Of a stretch of 64,000 nucleotides of DNA, positions 33,441 through 41,797 are shown one piece after another (positions within the stretch are counted from its first letter, which is position 1; every line of letters starts with the position of its first letter). The position numbers were made by a program, and so were the translations under genes. Where the stretch lies: positions 3,348,001 through 3,412,000 of the forward strand of contig NZ_CP040077.1 of assembly GCF_005280735.1 (NCBI RefSeq), in the 5' to 3' direction. The DNA is from Trinickia violacea (GTDB lineage: Bacteria > Pseudomonadota > Gammaproteobacteria > Burkholderiales > Burkholderiaceae). The notes beneath the pieces were generated by a model. That model saw only the letters and a program-made list of their open reading frames with translations, ran no database searches and was not told the DNA's origin.

Positions 33441-33944
33441 CTATTGCCCGACAGGCTCCAAGGCGAGATCGCTGGGGTAACGATCTCGCATGCTCCTGCG
33501 GACAAGATATCCTGAGTGCGAAGTGACGTTTCTGAACATCGTGTACCCTGCACTTGTCTTGGCACCCGGGCGACCATGCATAAAGCTCCAGTACCAATCG
33601 TCCTCGTCCTGGCATGCTACCGCATGAATGATCGAATTAGGGTCTGCATTTGCCAGTGAATTGGTGTAGGAACCGGCGAGCGAATGACAAGTGTCAAGAT
33701 GAAGAACTCGACCGGTCTCCTCAACCGTTACGGTTGCGGTACGGCCTTCGCCGAATACCACGTCAATGGTCTTGCGCTTCATTGAATCGTCACCGGTTGC
33801 GTCCGAAACGAAATACCTTCCCTGAAACTCTCCGGAATAATCGTCGGACACGATGTGCGCGGTAGTGCATCCGCCCAGCATAAAAGTGCAAGCGCATCCG
33901 GTGGCGAATGCAGTAAGCAGCTTGATCAGCAGATTCTCGGTCAT
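33441..33944 (-). CDS. Putative lipoprotein of unknown function
   Basis: This 167-residue protein starts at ATG 33944 with AGGAAAGG adjacent. Its signal peptide ends in the lipobox LGGC (CACTFMLGGCTTAH). The mature chain has FQGRYFVSDATGDDS and VVFGEGRTATVTVEETG, followed by a polar C-terminus. No known domain is recognised. It is convergent with the lipoprotein gene at 32878 (68-bp gap); size and AT-richer composition are similar, so the two may have arrived together. Confidence 0.7.
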   Translation of the reverse strand: MTENLLIKLLTAFATGCACTFMLGGCTTAHIVSDDYSGEFQGRYFVSDATGDDSMKRKTIDVVFGEGRTATVTVEETGRVLHLDTCHSLAGSYTNSLANADPNSIIHAVACQDEDDWYWSFMHGRPGAKTSAGYTMFRNVTSHSGYLVRRSMRDRYPSDLALEPVGQ

Positions 33945-34619
33945 CCTTTCCTCGTCTATCCTTCCACCCGGCAATTGTTGTACGGCATCGATTTGTAATG
34001 TCGACACGGCACGAGAATACTTGAGCGCAATTGTTACTGCCGCGGGCTCCGGTGTATTGCTGTCGCGCTTTCGGACATGTTGGCGAGTGCGCGTACTGTC
34101 AAAGATACTCAAGGTTCAGGACAGGCGGCTGCGAGGGCATTCCCGATCGCGGGTCGGTATTCATTTCCGCCGATATCGAAATGGCGAGATTGTCGCCAAT
34201 CTGGAAGCGTTCGGCCAACGACTGTTCTTGGCCGATTGTGTTTGCAAGGACTTCCACCGAGAGTCAAGGTCGGGGTTGAGTTTTTGGGCGCCATAGGTAG
34301 ACGTGTGGCGCCGCCCTTCTCGGCGGCCCGGTTGGTGGAGTCGTCATAACGCTCTCCTGTTGGTCATTTGGCTCGCGCGTCGAAGCAATACCAGGAACAG
34401 ACTGCGTCTTTGCAAACGGCCTTGTTGCCCGAAGCGTATCGGGCGGGCCACGATATGAGCCGCACAGGAGAACCCTATTTGAAAAACGGCGAACAGGCGC
34501 GCAGCGACACGCCACGCACGGTGATGACTCGCCAACAGAATCGTCGGGTTCTTCTCCCGTTCGGTCCGACCTCGTCTTGCTATCGCGTCGAGCAGTAGAT
34601 GAGTCTCAGGCAAACCGGA

Positions 34620-35690
34620 TCATGCTGCTGTGGGTGGTAACGGCCGATGCATGGGATGGCGTTGCCACGCGTCGGCGTCGTAGTGCGCGCCCTTTGCGAG
34701 CATCGCCCACAGCATGCGCGCATGCTTGTTGGCAATCGCAATCAGCGTCTTGTGATAACCCTTGCGTTCATGGAGTTGCCTGATCCATCGTTGCAGGCGG
34801 CTGGCGTGCGCGGGGTCGGCACGCAGCGCCGACTGCAAAGTACTTCGGGCGCCCTGAACGAGCAGCGTGCGCAGATAGACGTTGCCGCGCAGACTGATAT
34901 GCCCCAGGCGAGTCCTGCCGCCTGAACTGTGCTGCCGTGGTGTCAGGCCGAGCCAAGCGCCAAACTGCCGGCCGTTCCTGAACACGCTCGCGTCGGGCAC
35001 CGTGGCAGCCGTCGCGCTGGAGGTTAGCGGCCCGACGCCGAGCAGTTCGCTGGCGCGTCTGGCAGTGTCACTGGATCTCGCGTGGGAGGTGATCTGCTGG
35101 TCGCAGCGGGCGAGCCTTAGGTTCAGCGCGACCAGTTGTTCGCGCACTTCGAGCAACATGGCGCGCACCGGGTCAGGCAGCCTGGTGTCTTCGATCAGTG
35201 TGGGCAACGCGCGGAGGAAACGATCTGCGGAACGCGCAATCACCACGCCGAATTCAGCCAGCAGTCCGCGAGTGCGGTTTAGCAGCGCGGTACGTTCCTC
35301 CTGCCAACCCTGACGTACGCTGTGCCACGCGAGAATGGCCTGCTGGTCCACAGACTTGATTGCCACAAAGCGCATGGTCGGCTGCCGTGCGGCAACGGCG
35401 ATGGCTTCAGCATCGGCGGCGTCGTTCTTGCCGCCGGGCCGAAACGGCTTGACGAATTCGGCTGGAATGAGGCGAGCGATGTGGCCGCGGGTGGAAAACC
35501 AGCGTCCCCAGTGGTGAGAGGAGCCGCAAGCTTCCATAGCGACGCGGCACCGAGGCAGTTGCTCAGCCCACCTCATGAATGCTTCACGTCGCAGCACGCG
35601 CCGCTGCAATACCGCACCCGTGGTGTCGAGTACGCAGATCGCGAACACATCCTTTGCCAGGTCGATGCCGACGGTAGTAAGCTGGTCCAT
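34620..35690 (-). CDS. IS110-family transposase, intact copy
   Basis: This 356-residue protein starts at ATG 35690 (MDQLTTVGIDLAKDVFAICV) with a strong AGGAGG ribosome-binding site. The N-terminal DEDD RuvC-like domain shows GIDLAKD, the glutamate in EACGSSHHW and KNDAADAEA. The C-terminal transposase_20 domain contains LLGVGPLTSSATAATVPDA with the serine nucleophile region, and GAWLGLTPRQHSSGG. IS110 elements insert with few or no inverted repeats and no fixed target duplication, guided by an RNA from non-coding ends. This copy could act in trans on the damaged one. Confidence 0.93.
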   Translation of the reverse strand: MDQLTTVGIDLAKDVFAICVLDTTGAVLQRRVLRREAFMRWAEQLPRCRVAMEACGSSHHWGRWFSTRGHIARLIPAEFVKPFRPGGKNDAADAEAIAVAARQPTMRFVAIKSVDQQAILAWHSVRQGWQEERTALLNRTRGLLAEFGVVIARSADRFLRALPTLIEDTRLPDPVRAMLLEVREQLVALNLRLARCDQQITSHARSSDTARRASELLGVGPLTSSATAATVPDASVFRNGRQFGAWLGLTPRQHSSGGRTRLGHISLRGNVYLRTLLVQGARSTLQSALRADPAHASRLQRWIRQLHERKGYHKTLIAIANKHARMLWAMLAKGAHYDADAWQRHPMHRPLPPTAA

Positions 35691-35899
35691 GACTTCCCCT
35701 CCTGTTCCGATTGATGGCTGGCACCTCAATCATGGCACTCGATGCCCGCGACTTCAGCGTCGCACCGGGACGGGGAAGTCCCTCACATTTGAAAAACTCG
35801 AGTTTTGGGCCCAGATGATGTGGCGGAGCGAGAGCGTAACTCTCGAGGTTGGCAGTTGAGACGGGGTTCTCGGGACCGGATCGGCCGCCCCGATGTCCC

Positions 35900-36177
35900 T
35901 CAAGCGGTCGTTGTCGCCGCGTCTTGCTTTGGCGTTAACCACTTCGCCATTCGCCGTAGATTCTGTGCTGTTGCAGCCAACAGAAACTCATCGTGCGCTC
36001 CGCTGGGTCCGCGTAGTCGCAATCGATCTAGCTTCAAGATTCGCTTCAAGTGGGCAAACAGCATTTCTACCTTCTTTCGCTGTCTCCGCGAGTGCCGATA
36101 TGCGGGCGTATCTCCGACGGATCTCGCTACATCTCGCGATTCTTCATGCACGCTGCGCGCGATTTTTCGCATTGGTG
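35900..36177 (-). pseudogene. IS1182-family transposase, 3' fragment
   Basis: The last 90 or so residues of the same transposase as at 26401-27612 (starting MRKIARSVHEESRDVARSVG and ending TPKQDAATTTA), joined at 36177 to unrelated sequence. It retains the helix with HLKRILKLDRLRLRG but lacks the first two catalytic aspartates. It is part of the right arm of the inverted duplication. Confidence 0.85.
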
Positions 36178-36340
36178 GCCGCCGACGCTGCTCGTGATCA
36201 ACGCGAACGGCCCGCTCCTCAGTTGCTCCTTAAGTAACTCCACGCCGTTGGCGGAAGTAACTGCCGTTTTTACCGCCATCGGCTGCCCGCCGCAGGGCCT
36301 CGGACCGGGAGTTGCGCGGCGCGGCGCGCTTCCGTCGCGA
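36178..36340. other. Junction region with 36-bp dispersed repeat, copy 2
   Basis: Unrelated sequence follows the end of the inverted duplication. The 36-bp segment at 36254-36289 matches 5398-5433 with three mismatches. No gene is supported here. Confidence 0.4.
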
Positions 36341-36600
36341 TCAGGCTCGATCGTCAGCGAACAGTTCCGCTATCAACTGTCTTAGCCACACGTTCGCGGG
36401 TTCCCGTGCGAGCGGCGGTGCCAGCAAGTTTGATCTCGCTGACAGGAAGCGGAAGGCGCAGCTCACGGAAGCTCCACTCCTTTCGAACGACCTCAGCGAG
36501 CTGTCGGGGAATGACACTACCAGTGGGTTCCCCAATATTAACCGGATGGCCTTCTTACTTTTACCAGCCATCTTGGGAGCACTCCGCGGTCTAGGGTCTG
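36341..36600 (-). pseudogene. Decayed C-terminal fragment of a LysR-family regulator (possible)
   Basis: Read on the minus strand in shifting frames, the sequence gives LRLPLPVSEIKLA, then WHRRSHGNP, then PANVWLRQLIAELFADDRA and a stop. This is the pattern of a LysR C-terminus (a WHRR and P-x-x-x-WLR block) with two frameshifts. No helix-turn-helix part is left. It lies next to the porin gene, which such a regulator might once have controlled. The call rests on short motifs and is tentative. Confidence 0.35.
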
Positions 36601-36738
36601 TATCTGCATCTTCACCGTCTCGGGATACAGGCCATGTATCCAGACACACGTGTCATCTTTCGGATAGGCGGATCAGCCGCCGCTAAAAGCCACAGTTCAC
36701 GATAGCAGGTTCGGATCCACGGCCTGCACCTGGCAAAT

Positions 36739-37962
36739 CTAAAATCGGTGTCGCAGCGCCAACCGGAATCCAATCTGCTTGTTCGTCGCAGACGGGCTGA
36801 ATCCGCTGATCGAGGCCACTGCCGGCTGACCGAGCGAATCGCGGCCGCTTGCGCGCTGCATGACAGCGAAGGCATAGACATCGGTGCGTTTCGACAGGTT
36901 GTAGTCGCCCCCAAAGTCGAGCTGCAGGTACTTGGCGCCGCCATCGCCATCGACCGAGTTCCGCTTCGTGTAGTCAAACGCGGTTCCGAACAGCAGTGTC
37001 GGACTAACCCGTGAACTGACGCTGAGTTCGACATTCGTAAACTCGGCGGTGCCGGTATAACCGAGCGGATTCGGCCCTGACGACGAACCTAGCGACTCGA
37101 AGCGCGTGTTCGTGACGACCACGCCAAAAGTGGTTTGACTGACCGCATACGCAGCGCCGAGACCGGCGATCTGCTGCGTCTTCGCCGATGCATAGCCGGC
37201 AAAAACAGGATTCATTTGCGCAGACGTTGTCGTACCGAACGCACCCATGTTGTCGACCGTAACGCCGCCCTTGTTCGGGGTGTTTCCGAAAAACGAAATG
37301 TTCGGGTCGCGCGCGTTCAGATACCCCACTCCGATGGTAATGGGGCCACCGGAATAACCCGCACCCGCGGACCAGATCTGATCCTGCGTGACGTTGCCCG
37401 CTGCGCCGCCGAAGCTGTAGGCCGCTTCCGCACTGAAGCCCCGATAGTTGAGCGTGGCGAACTTGATCGCGTTGTTGATCCGGTTCGTGTTCGCAAGGTT
37501 GTCGAGGTCATCCGGATGCGTCCCCATGTACCCGGCCCATTGTCCGACAACGGCAAGCGGCTGCAGATAATCCACGTACGGGTCGTACTGCCGGCCGAGT
37601 TTGACGGTTCCCACGTTATTCTGCAGGCCGACGTAGACCTGTCTTCCGAATTCGGCTCCGCCCTGCGCGAGCGCACCGTTGTTCGCGTTGAAACCGTTCT
37701 CCAACACGAACAACGCCTTCAGTCCGCCGCCGAGGTCCTCCACCCCTCGCACCCCCCAGCGACTGCCGCTCATGCCTGTCGAGGTGCCGTCTGTCAGTGC
37801 GAATTGATGTCCGCCCGTGAGCCCCCGACCTGCTCGTCCCGTCTGTGTGTTGTTCACGTAAGTGACGCCAAGATCCAAAATGCCATAGAGACTGACTGAA
37901 CTTTGCGCATGGGCCGAGCAAGCAACACCGCCTAGGAAAATGGCGGAACAAATCCGTTTCAT
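36739..37962 (-). CDS. Gram-negative porin, OmpC-like
   Basis: This 407-residue protein has a 19-residue signal peptide ending SAHA and the mature start QSSVSLYGILDLGVTY. Alternating beta-strand sequence, the constriction-loop-type segment around LQPLAVVGQWAGYM and the C-terminal outer-membrane signature ending in Phe (FRLALRHRF) are those of Burkholderia trimeric porins. It lets small hydrophilic solutes cross the outer membrane. It is the last gene of a minus-strand series after DoxX and the aromatic-acid MFS carrier. It may serve uptake for that pathway, although a 176-bp gap suggests its own promoter. Confidence 0.95.
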   Translation of the reverse strand: MKRICSAIFLGGVACSAHAQSSVSLYGILDLGVTYVNNTQTGRAGRGLTGGHQFALTDGTSTGMSGSRWGVRGVEDLGGGLKALFVLENGFNANNGALAQGGAEFGRQVYVGLQNNVGTVKLGRQYDPYVDYLQPLAVVGQWAGYMGTHPDDLDNLANTNRINNAIKFATLNYRGFSAEAAYSFGGAAGNVTQDQIWSAGAGYSGGPITIGVGYLNARDPNISFFGNTPNKGGVTVDNMGAFGTTTSAQMNPVFAGYASAKTQQIAGLGAAYAVSQTTFGVVVTNTRFESLGSSSGPNPLGYTGTAEFTNVELSVSSRVSPTLLFGTAFDYTKRNSVDGDGGAKYLQLDFGGDYNLSKRTDVYAFAVMQRASGRDSLGQPAVASISGFSPSATNKQIGFRLALRHRF

Positions 37963-38138
37963 GAAAAGTCTCCACTTTAATTAGTTATGCTACTTTTATG
38001 AATGCCGCTTTGACGGCACTTTACGATTACAGATATTAGGCAGGGGCGGCAGCTAGTCCAGCGGTCAACACGCTACTTGCAAGCCCACCACTCCGGGCGC
38101 CGGAGGGCACGCAACGGACCTCAGGAACGCGCAGCATG

Positions 38139-38552
38139 CTAGGGTTGCGCCGGTGGTCGACGCGACGCCAAGAACGCATCAAGGCTGAGAGCGCCCGCAC
38201 CAAGCACGATCACTTGCAGGAAGCCACCCACAATCGCAATGTTCTTCAGCAGATTGATCACCTGATGGGAATCGGACAGGTTGTTATGGAACGCCAGCCC
38301 CGTCACCAGCGTGAATATCGCCATGACGGCAGCAACGGCGCGCGTCCGATACCCAAACACGAGTGCGACGGAAAAGCCAACTTCGATGGCGATCGCCACA
38401 CCGTACGCCAAGTCGGGCCACGGCAATCCGTTGGCGGCAATGTATGCCTTAGTGCCGGCAGGGTTGGCGAGCTTGCCGAAGCCGCTCGACAAAAAGAGCG
38501 CACTCATCAGGAGCCGCCCGAGCGTCGCTGAGAAAGCGGGAGTCTTGATCAA
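38139..38552 (-). CDS. DoxX family membrane protein
   Basis: This 137-residue protein has four membrane helices: LGRLLMSALFLSSGFGKL, LAYGVAIAIEVGFSVALVFGY, VAAVMAIFTLVTGLAF and NIAIVGGFLQVIVLGAG. DoxX-family proteins are small inner-membrane proteins of loosely defined redox or respiratory function, often found beside catabolic genes. It lies 67 bp after the MFS gene on the same strand and is probably co-transcribed. No specific partner can be named. Confidence 0.88.
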   Translation of the reverse strand: MIKTPAFSATLGRLLMSALFLSSGFGKLANPAGTKAYIAANGLPWPDLAYGVAIAIEVGFSVALVFGYRTRAVAAVMAIFTLVTGLAFHNNLSDSHQVINLLKNIAIVGGFLQVIVLGAGALSLDAFLASRRPPAQP

Positions 38553-38619
38553 AGGTTCACCTTGTGGATCATCAAAAATCGATTAATCAGCGCCCGTGCT
38601 GAACGCCTCCTTTCGGTAC

Positions 38620-40023
38620 TCACGCATGTCGGTCCGCGTGGCATGCCGCGCAACCTTCGACCGCAAGCTCCGGCTCGCGGGCTACCGGCATGAGTTTTGC
38701 GCACCGCCCTTGGAGTAGCCCGAGCGCTCCAGTCGAAGCCGCGGCGAGGATCGTCGGGACCGCCGCAGCGAGCAGCGTCTGCTGGGTGTTCGCGCCATGC
38801 GCGACCAGAAACCCACCAGTCACGGGTCCCAGCACCGCGCCGAGCCGGCCAACGCCCGATGCCCAGCCGGTGCCAGTCCCCCGCGCGTGGGTCGGATAAA
38901 GTGCGGCCGCGAGCGCGTTGAGCCCCGACTGCCCGCCCAGCACGCAAAAGCCGGCGATCGCGACCGCCAGAGTCGACGCCGGCGTGGCCTCGTGAAAATG
39001 GCTGATGCCCGCAATCGCCGCGCCACCCGCAACGAAGTTGCAGAACATCACAGGCCCGAATCCGCGCCTGTCGATCAAGACCCCGAGGACAAGATTCCCG
39101 GCCAGACCACCAAGCCAAAGTGCGGTGCCGGCGAGCACTGCGCTGCCCGTCGATAAACCCGTGCCGCTCATCAGCACAGGAATCCATGTGGCGAGGAAGT
39201 ACGCGCACAACATGTTCGCGAAATAGGCGAACCACAACAGCAAGGTGCACGCGATGCGTCCTTCGCCCAACAGCGCGGCCCATGGGCGACGTGGGCGATC
39301 TTGCAGGCTGGTGGAAGAGCGCGATGTCGGAGCGGTACTCGTCTGATCGAGACCGAGACGTCGCAGCAAGTCGTGTGTGTGTCGATTGCTCGAACGTTTC
39401 AATAAGCTGAACTGAAGCGATTCAGGCAGTGAAAACAGCATGACTGTCGTCACCCCACCGGTAAGCAGCGCCCCCGCACAGAACACGCCACGCCAACCGA
39501 ACGGTGGAATGACCCACGCCGATATGGCGCCGCCCAACACCCCGCCGACGATGTAGCCCGACGACACCACCATTAGCAACGTCACGCGAATGCGCGCCGG
39601 ACTGTATTCGCCTGCGAGCGCGATCGCGTTGGGCACCACCGCGCCCATCCCGATGCCCGCCACGAAACGAATCGCCGTCAGCTCTCCGAGCGACGACGCA
39701 AGCGGCGTCACTCCCATGCAGACCGCGACCCACGCCATTGCCGCGATCAGTACCGGGCGGCGGCCGACGACGTCCGCGAGCGAGCCAAGCGCGAGCGACC
39801 CCGCAAACATCCCGAGCAGACCAGCGCCGAACGCCGGACCGAGCGCCGATCGCGCGACGTGCCAGTCCTTCACCAGCGCAGCCGCCGCATAGGACATGGT
39901 CTGGACGTCGTAGCCGTCGATCACCATGCACAACGCGCAAAGCGCCAATACCAGCCGTTGGAGCGTACCGACCGGACGCTCGTCTATCGTCGACGCTCCC
40001 GCGTCGATGGATGGCACAGCCAT
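38620..40023 (-). CDS. MFS transporter, aromatic acid:H+ symporter (AAHS) type
   Basis: This 467-residue protein has 12 predicted helices. The AAHS motif DGYDVQTMSYAAAALVKDW is in helix 1, the MFS loop GSLADVVGRRPVLIAA lies between helices 2 and 3, and a hydrophilic central loop is near residues 210-245. AAHS carriers take up benzoate-type acids such as 4-hydroxybenzoate or 3-(hydroxyphenyl)propionate. Two operator-like palindromes upstream resemble the one before the TetR-controlled operon, so it probably imports that operon's substrate. The C-terminal tail ends in CAACHADRHA; the CxxCH there is almost certainly chance. Confidence 0.92.
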   Translation of the reverse strand: MAVPSIDAGASTIDERPVGTLQRLVLALCALCMVIDGYDVQTMSYAAAALVKDWHVARSALGPAFGAGLLGMFAGSLALGSLADVVGRRPVLIAAMAWVAVCMGVTPLASSLGELTAIRFVAGIGMGAVVPNAIALAGEYSPARIRVTLLMVVSSGYIVGGVLGGAISAWVIPPFGWRGVFCAGALLTGGVTTVMLFSLPESLQFSLLKRSSNRHTHDLLRRLGLDQTSTAPTSRSSTSLQDRPRRPWAALLGEGRIACTLLLWFAYFANMLCAYFLATWIPVLMSGTGLSTGSAVLAGTALWLGGLAGNLVLGVLIDRRGFGPVMFCNFVAGGAAIAGISHFHEATPASTLAVAIAGFCVLGGQSGLNALAAALYPTHARGTGTGWASGVGRLGAVLGPVTGGFLVAHGANTQQTLLAAAVPTILAAASTGALGLLQGRCAKLMPVAREPELAVEGCAACHADRHA

Positions 40024-40111
40024 GGATATCTCCGATAGTTCAGTGCTCTGGTTCTCATGCGCTGACTGCCATCACGCTTTGTGCGCCCGGAAGTCCTTCT
40101 TACCTAATTTC

Positions 40112-40144
40112 GACGAATACGTCTGTTATGTGACACATTCGTCA
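40112..40144. promoter_or_regulatory. Two tandem TetR-box-like palindromes before the MFS gene
   Basis: GACG-AATA-CGTC (40112-40123) and TGACA-CATT-CGTCA (40131-40144) resemble the stronger TTTGACG-CATA-CGTCAAA before the catabolic operon at 45676-45693. They lie 89-121 bp upstream of the MFS start, just past the monooxygenase stop. This suggests one TetR protein controls both units. Confidence 0.6.
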
Positions 40145-40168
40145 ATTCAAGGTCAAAATTTTTTGCGC

Positions 40169-41308
40169 CTAGCCGGCCGGCTCGCCGTGCAGACACTCGT
40201 ATTCCCGCACCAGTTCGGGATCACGCTCGCGCAGGTCTTCGTGTGTGACACGGCCGGTTCTACGCATATAGTCGTACGCAAAGCTAATCGGATCGAGGTG
40301 CAGTTTTTCCGCGACTTTTTCATACCAGTCGAGGCTCCTTGCCGCCGCCATCTGAAACCGGTCGGAAGCTGGACGGCGCGCGCTTTCGAAGTGTGCAAAC
40401 GCACCGCGAACATCGTCCGCATGCGCGCATACGCCTTCGAACAACGAGATCGCATCCTCCATTGCCATCCGCGTTCCCGAGCCGAGCGAAAAATGAACCG
40501 AACGTAGCGCGTCGCCGATCAGCACCACGTTGCCGCTCGTCCAGGTTTCGTTTTTCACTGTCACAGCCTCAAACCAGTTCGACTTGTTCGACAGCAGACC
40601 ATGGCCGCCGAGGTCTTCCGCAAAGACCTGCTCGCAATACGCGCGGCTTTGCTCGTCGCTCATCTCCGACAGGCCCGCTCGTTCCCATGTCTGCGGGTCC
40701 GTCTCGATCAGGAACGTGCTCAGCCGCTCGCTGTATTGATAGCTGTGCGCGATAAAGACGCCCGTCGGCGTCTCACGGAAAATCAGCGAAACCGCTCCAA
40801 ACAATTGCTGCGTGCCGTACCACGCGAACTTGTTGCGGCGGCGAACGAGCGATGGCCTGAATACCTCCGCGTCGCGCGAGCGCAGCCGGCTGTTGACGCC
40901 GTCGGCCACGACAACCATGCTTGCGTCGCGTAGCGTGTCGAGCTCGTCGATGCGCGTGTTGAACGACAGGTCCACGCCGACGCTCTGACATTCGCGATGC
41001 AGGAATTGCAGCAGCGCCAGACGCGCAACTCGCGAAAAGCGATTACCGCGCAACGTCACGTGCACGTCGCGATGGACGATTTCCATGTGGTCCGACAGCA
41101 CGTGGCCGGCGGTAAAGCGCTCGCAGAACGCGGGATCGGATTGCTGCAGGAATGACAGCGCGACTTCCGAGAACACCACGCCCCAGCCGTAGGTCGCGTC
41201 CGCGGCATTCTGCTCGAACACGTGCACCGACCATTCTGGAAAGCGCTTCTTGACGAGATATGAGAAAAACAGCCCACCCGGACCGCCACCCACGACGTTG
41301 ATATTCAT
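40169..41308 (-). CDS. FAD-dependent aromatic monooxygenase (single domain, salicylyl-CoA hydroxylase-like)
   Basis: This 379-residue protein starts MNINVVGGGPGGLFFSYLVKK, with the dinucleotide-binding GGGPGG at residues 7-12. The GWGVVFSEVALSFL block follows, then DGVNSRLR and the FAD-ribityl motif VVLIGDALRSVHFSLGSGTRMAMEDA (split around GDA). These are features of the flavin half of salicylyl-CoA 5-hydroxylase and 2-aminobenzoyl-CoA monooxygenase. Here the second (OYE-like) half is absent. With an acyl-AMP ligase and a thioesterase in the same operon, hydroxylation of an aryl-CoA is likely. It starts 15 bp after the thioesterase stop. Confidence 0.88.
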   Translation of the reverse strand: MNINVVGGGPGGLFFSYLVKKRFPEWSVHVFEQNAADATYGWGVVFSEVALSFLQQSDPAFCERFTAGHVLSDHMEIVHRDVHVTLRGNRFSRVARLALLQFLHRECQSVGVDLSFNTRIDELDTLRDASMVVVADGVNSRLRSRDAEVFRPSLVRRRNKFAWYGTQQLFGAVSLIFRETPTGVFIAHSYQYSERLSTFLIETDPQTWERAGLSEMSDEQSRAYCEQVFAEDLGGHGLLSNKSNWFEAVTVKNETWTSGNVVLIGDALRSVHFSLGSGTRMAMEDAISLFEGVCAHADDVRGAFAHFESARRPASDRFQMAAARSLDWYEKVAEKLHLDPISFAYDYMRRTGRVTHEDLRERDPELVREYECLHGEPAG

Positions 41309-41323
41309 GTTGTCCTCTGGGAA

Positions 41324-41797
41324 TCAATGACCCGCCATGGCGGCTGCGTCGAGCAGCCGGGCGCGAAACGCCGGCGGAATGGGAATCGACGTCCGTTCTG
41401 CGCGAGCGACACAAATCGGACTTAACTTTGCAGAAAAGACCGCGTTGCCGTCCAAATCGGTGGCTTCGATCGCGAGGTCGAACGAACGCTCGCGGACCTC
41501 CGTCACATTCAGCGTCATGTCAAAGTGAACGTCGGGCCGCAAGCTGCGGTTGAACACGAAGCTGAGCGCCTTGACCGGGGTGCCGAAGCCCAGCCCGTTC
41601 TTGCCGGACTCCACCGGTTTGCCCAGCAAAGACGCGTAGAAACGATCGGCGAGCGAAATCACGTACTCGCTGAAATTGACCGTGTACACGACGCCGGCGG
41701 GGTCGCATTCGCCCCATTTAACGCAGCGTCGCACGACGAACGGTTGCACGCTCAATAGCCACTCGGAGGGTGCGGAATCGAAGCCAGGCGCGCTCAT
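41324..41797 (-). CDS. Acyl-CoA thioesterase, hotdog fold (4-hydroxybenzoyl-CoA thioesterase-like)
   Basis: This 157-residue protein contains the motif CVKWGECDPAGVVYTVNFSEY, where the Asp of D-P-A-G-V-V is the catalytic residue position of the 4HBT family. It hydrolyses aryl- or acyl-CoA to the free acid. The ATG follows the ligase stop directly (TGAATG). In an activation-hydroxylation-hydrolysis scheme it would release the hydroxylated acid after the monooxygenase step. Confidence 0.88.
   Translation of the reverse strand: MSAPGFDSAPSEWLLSVQPFVVRRCVKWGECDPAGVVYTVNFSEYVISLADRFYASLLGKPVESGKNGLGFGTPVKALSFVFNRSLRPDVHFDMTLNVTEVRERSFDLAIEATDLDGNAVFSAKLSPICVARAERTSIPIPPAFRARLLDAAAMAGH

Larger units (their letters stand above)
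34230..36177 (-). repeat. 1.94-kb inverted duplication, right arm
   Basis: This is the reverse-complement partner of 27335-29276, containing the intact IS110 copy and the last part of the IS1182 transposase. The match begins at GGCCGATT (34230) and ends at TTGGTG (36177), beyond which the sequences are unrelated. The arm is six bases longer, accounted for by the two deletions in the left arm. Confidence 0.9.

Noticed and set aside
38620..38670. c-type haem site (CxxCH) in the MFS carrier
   Set aside because: CAACH lies in the cytoplasmic C-terminal tail of a 12-helix carrier; haem attachment needs periplasmic exposure, so this is taken as chance.
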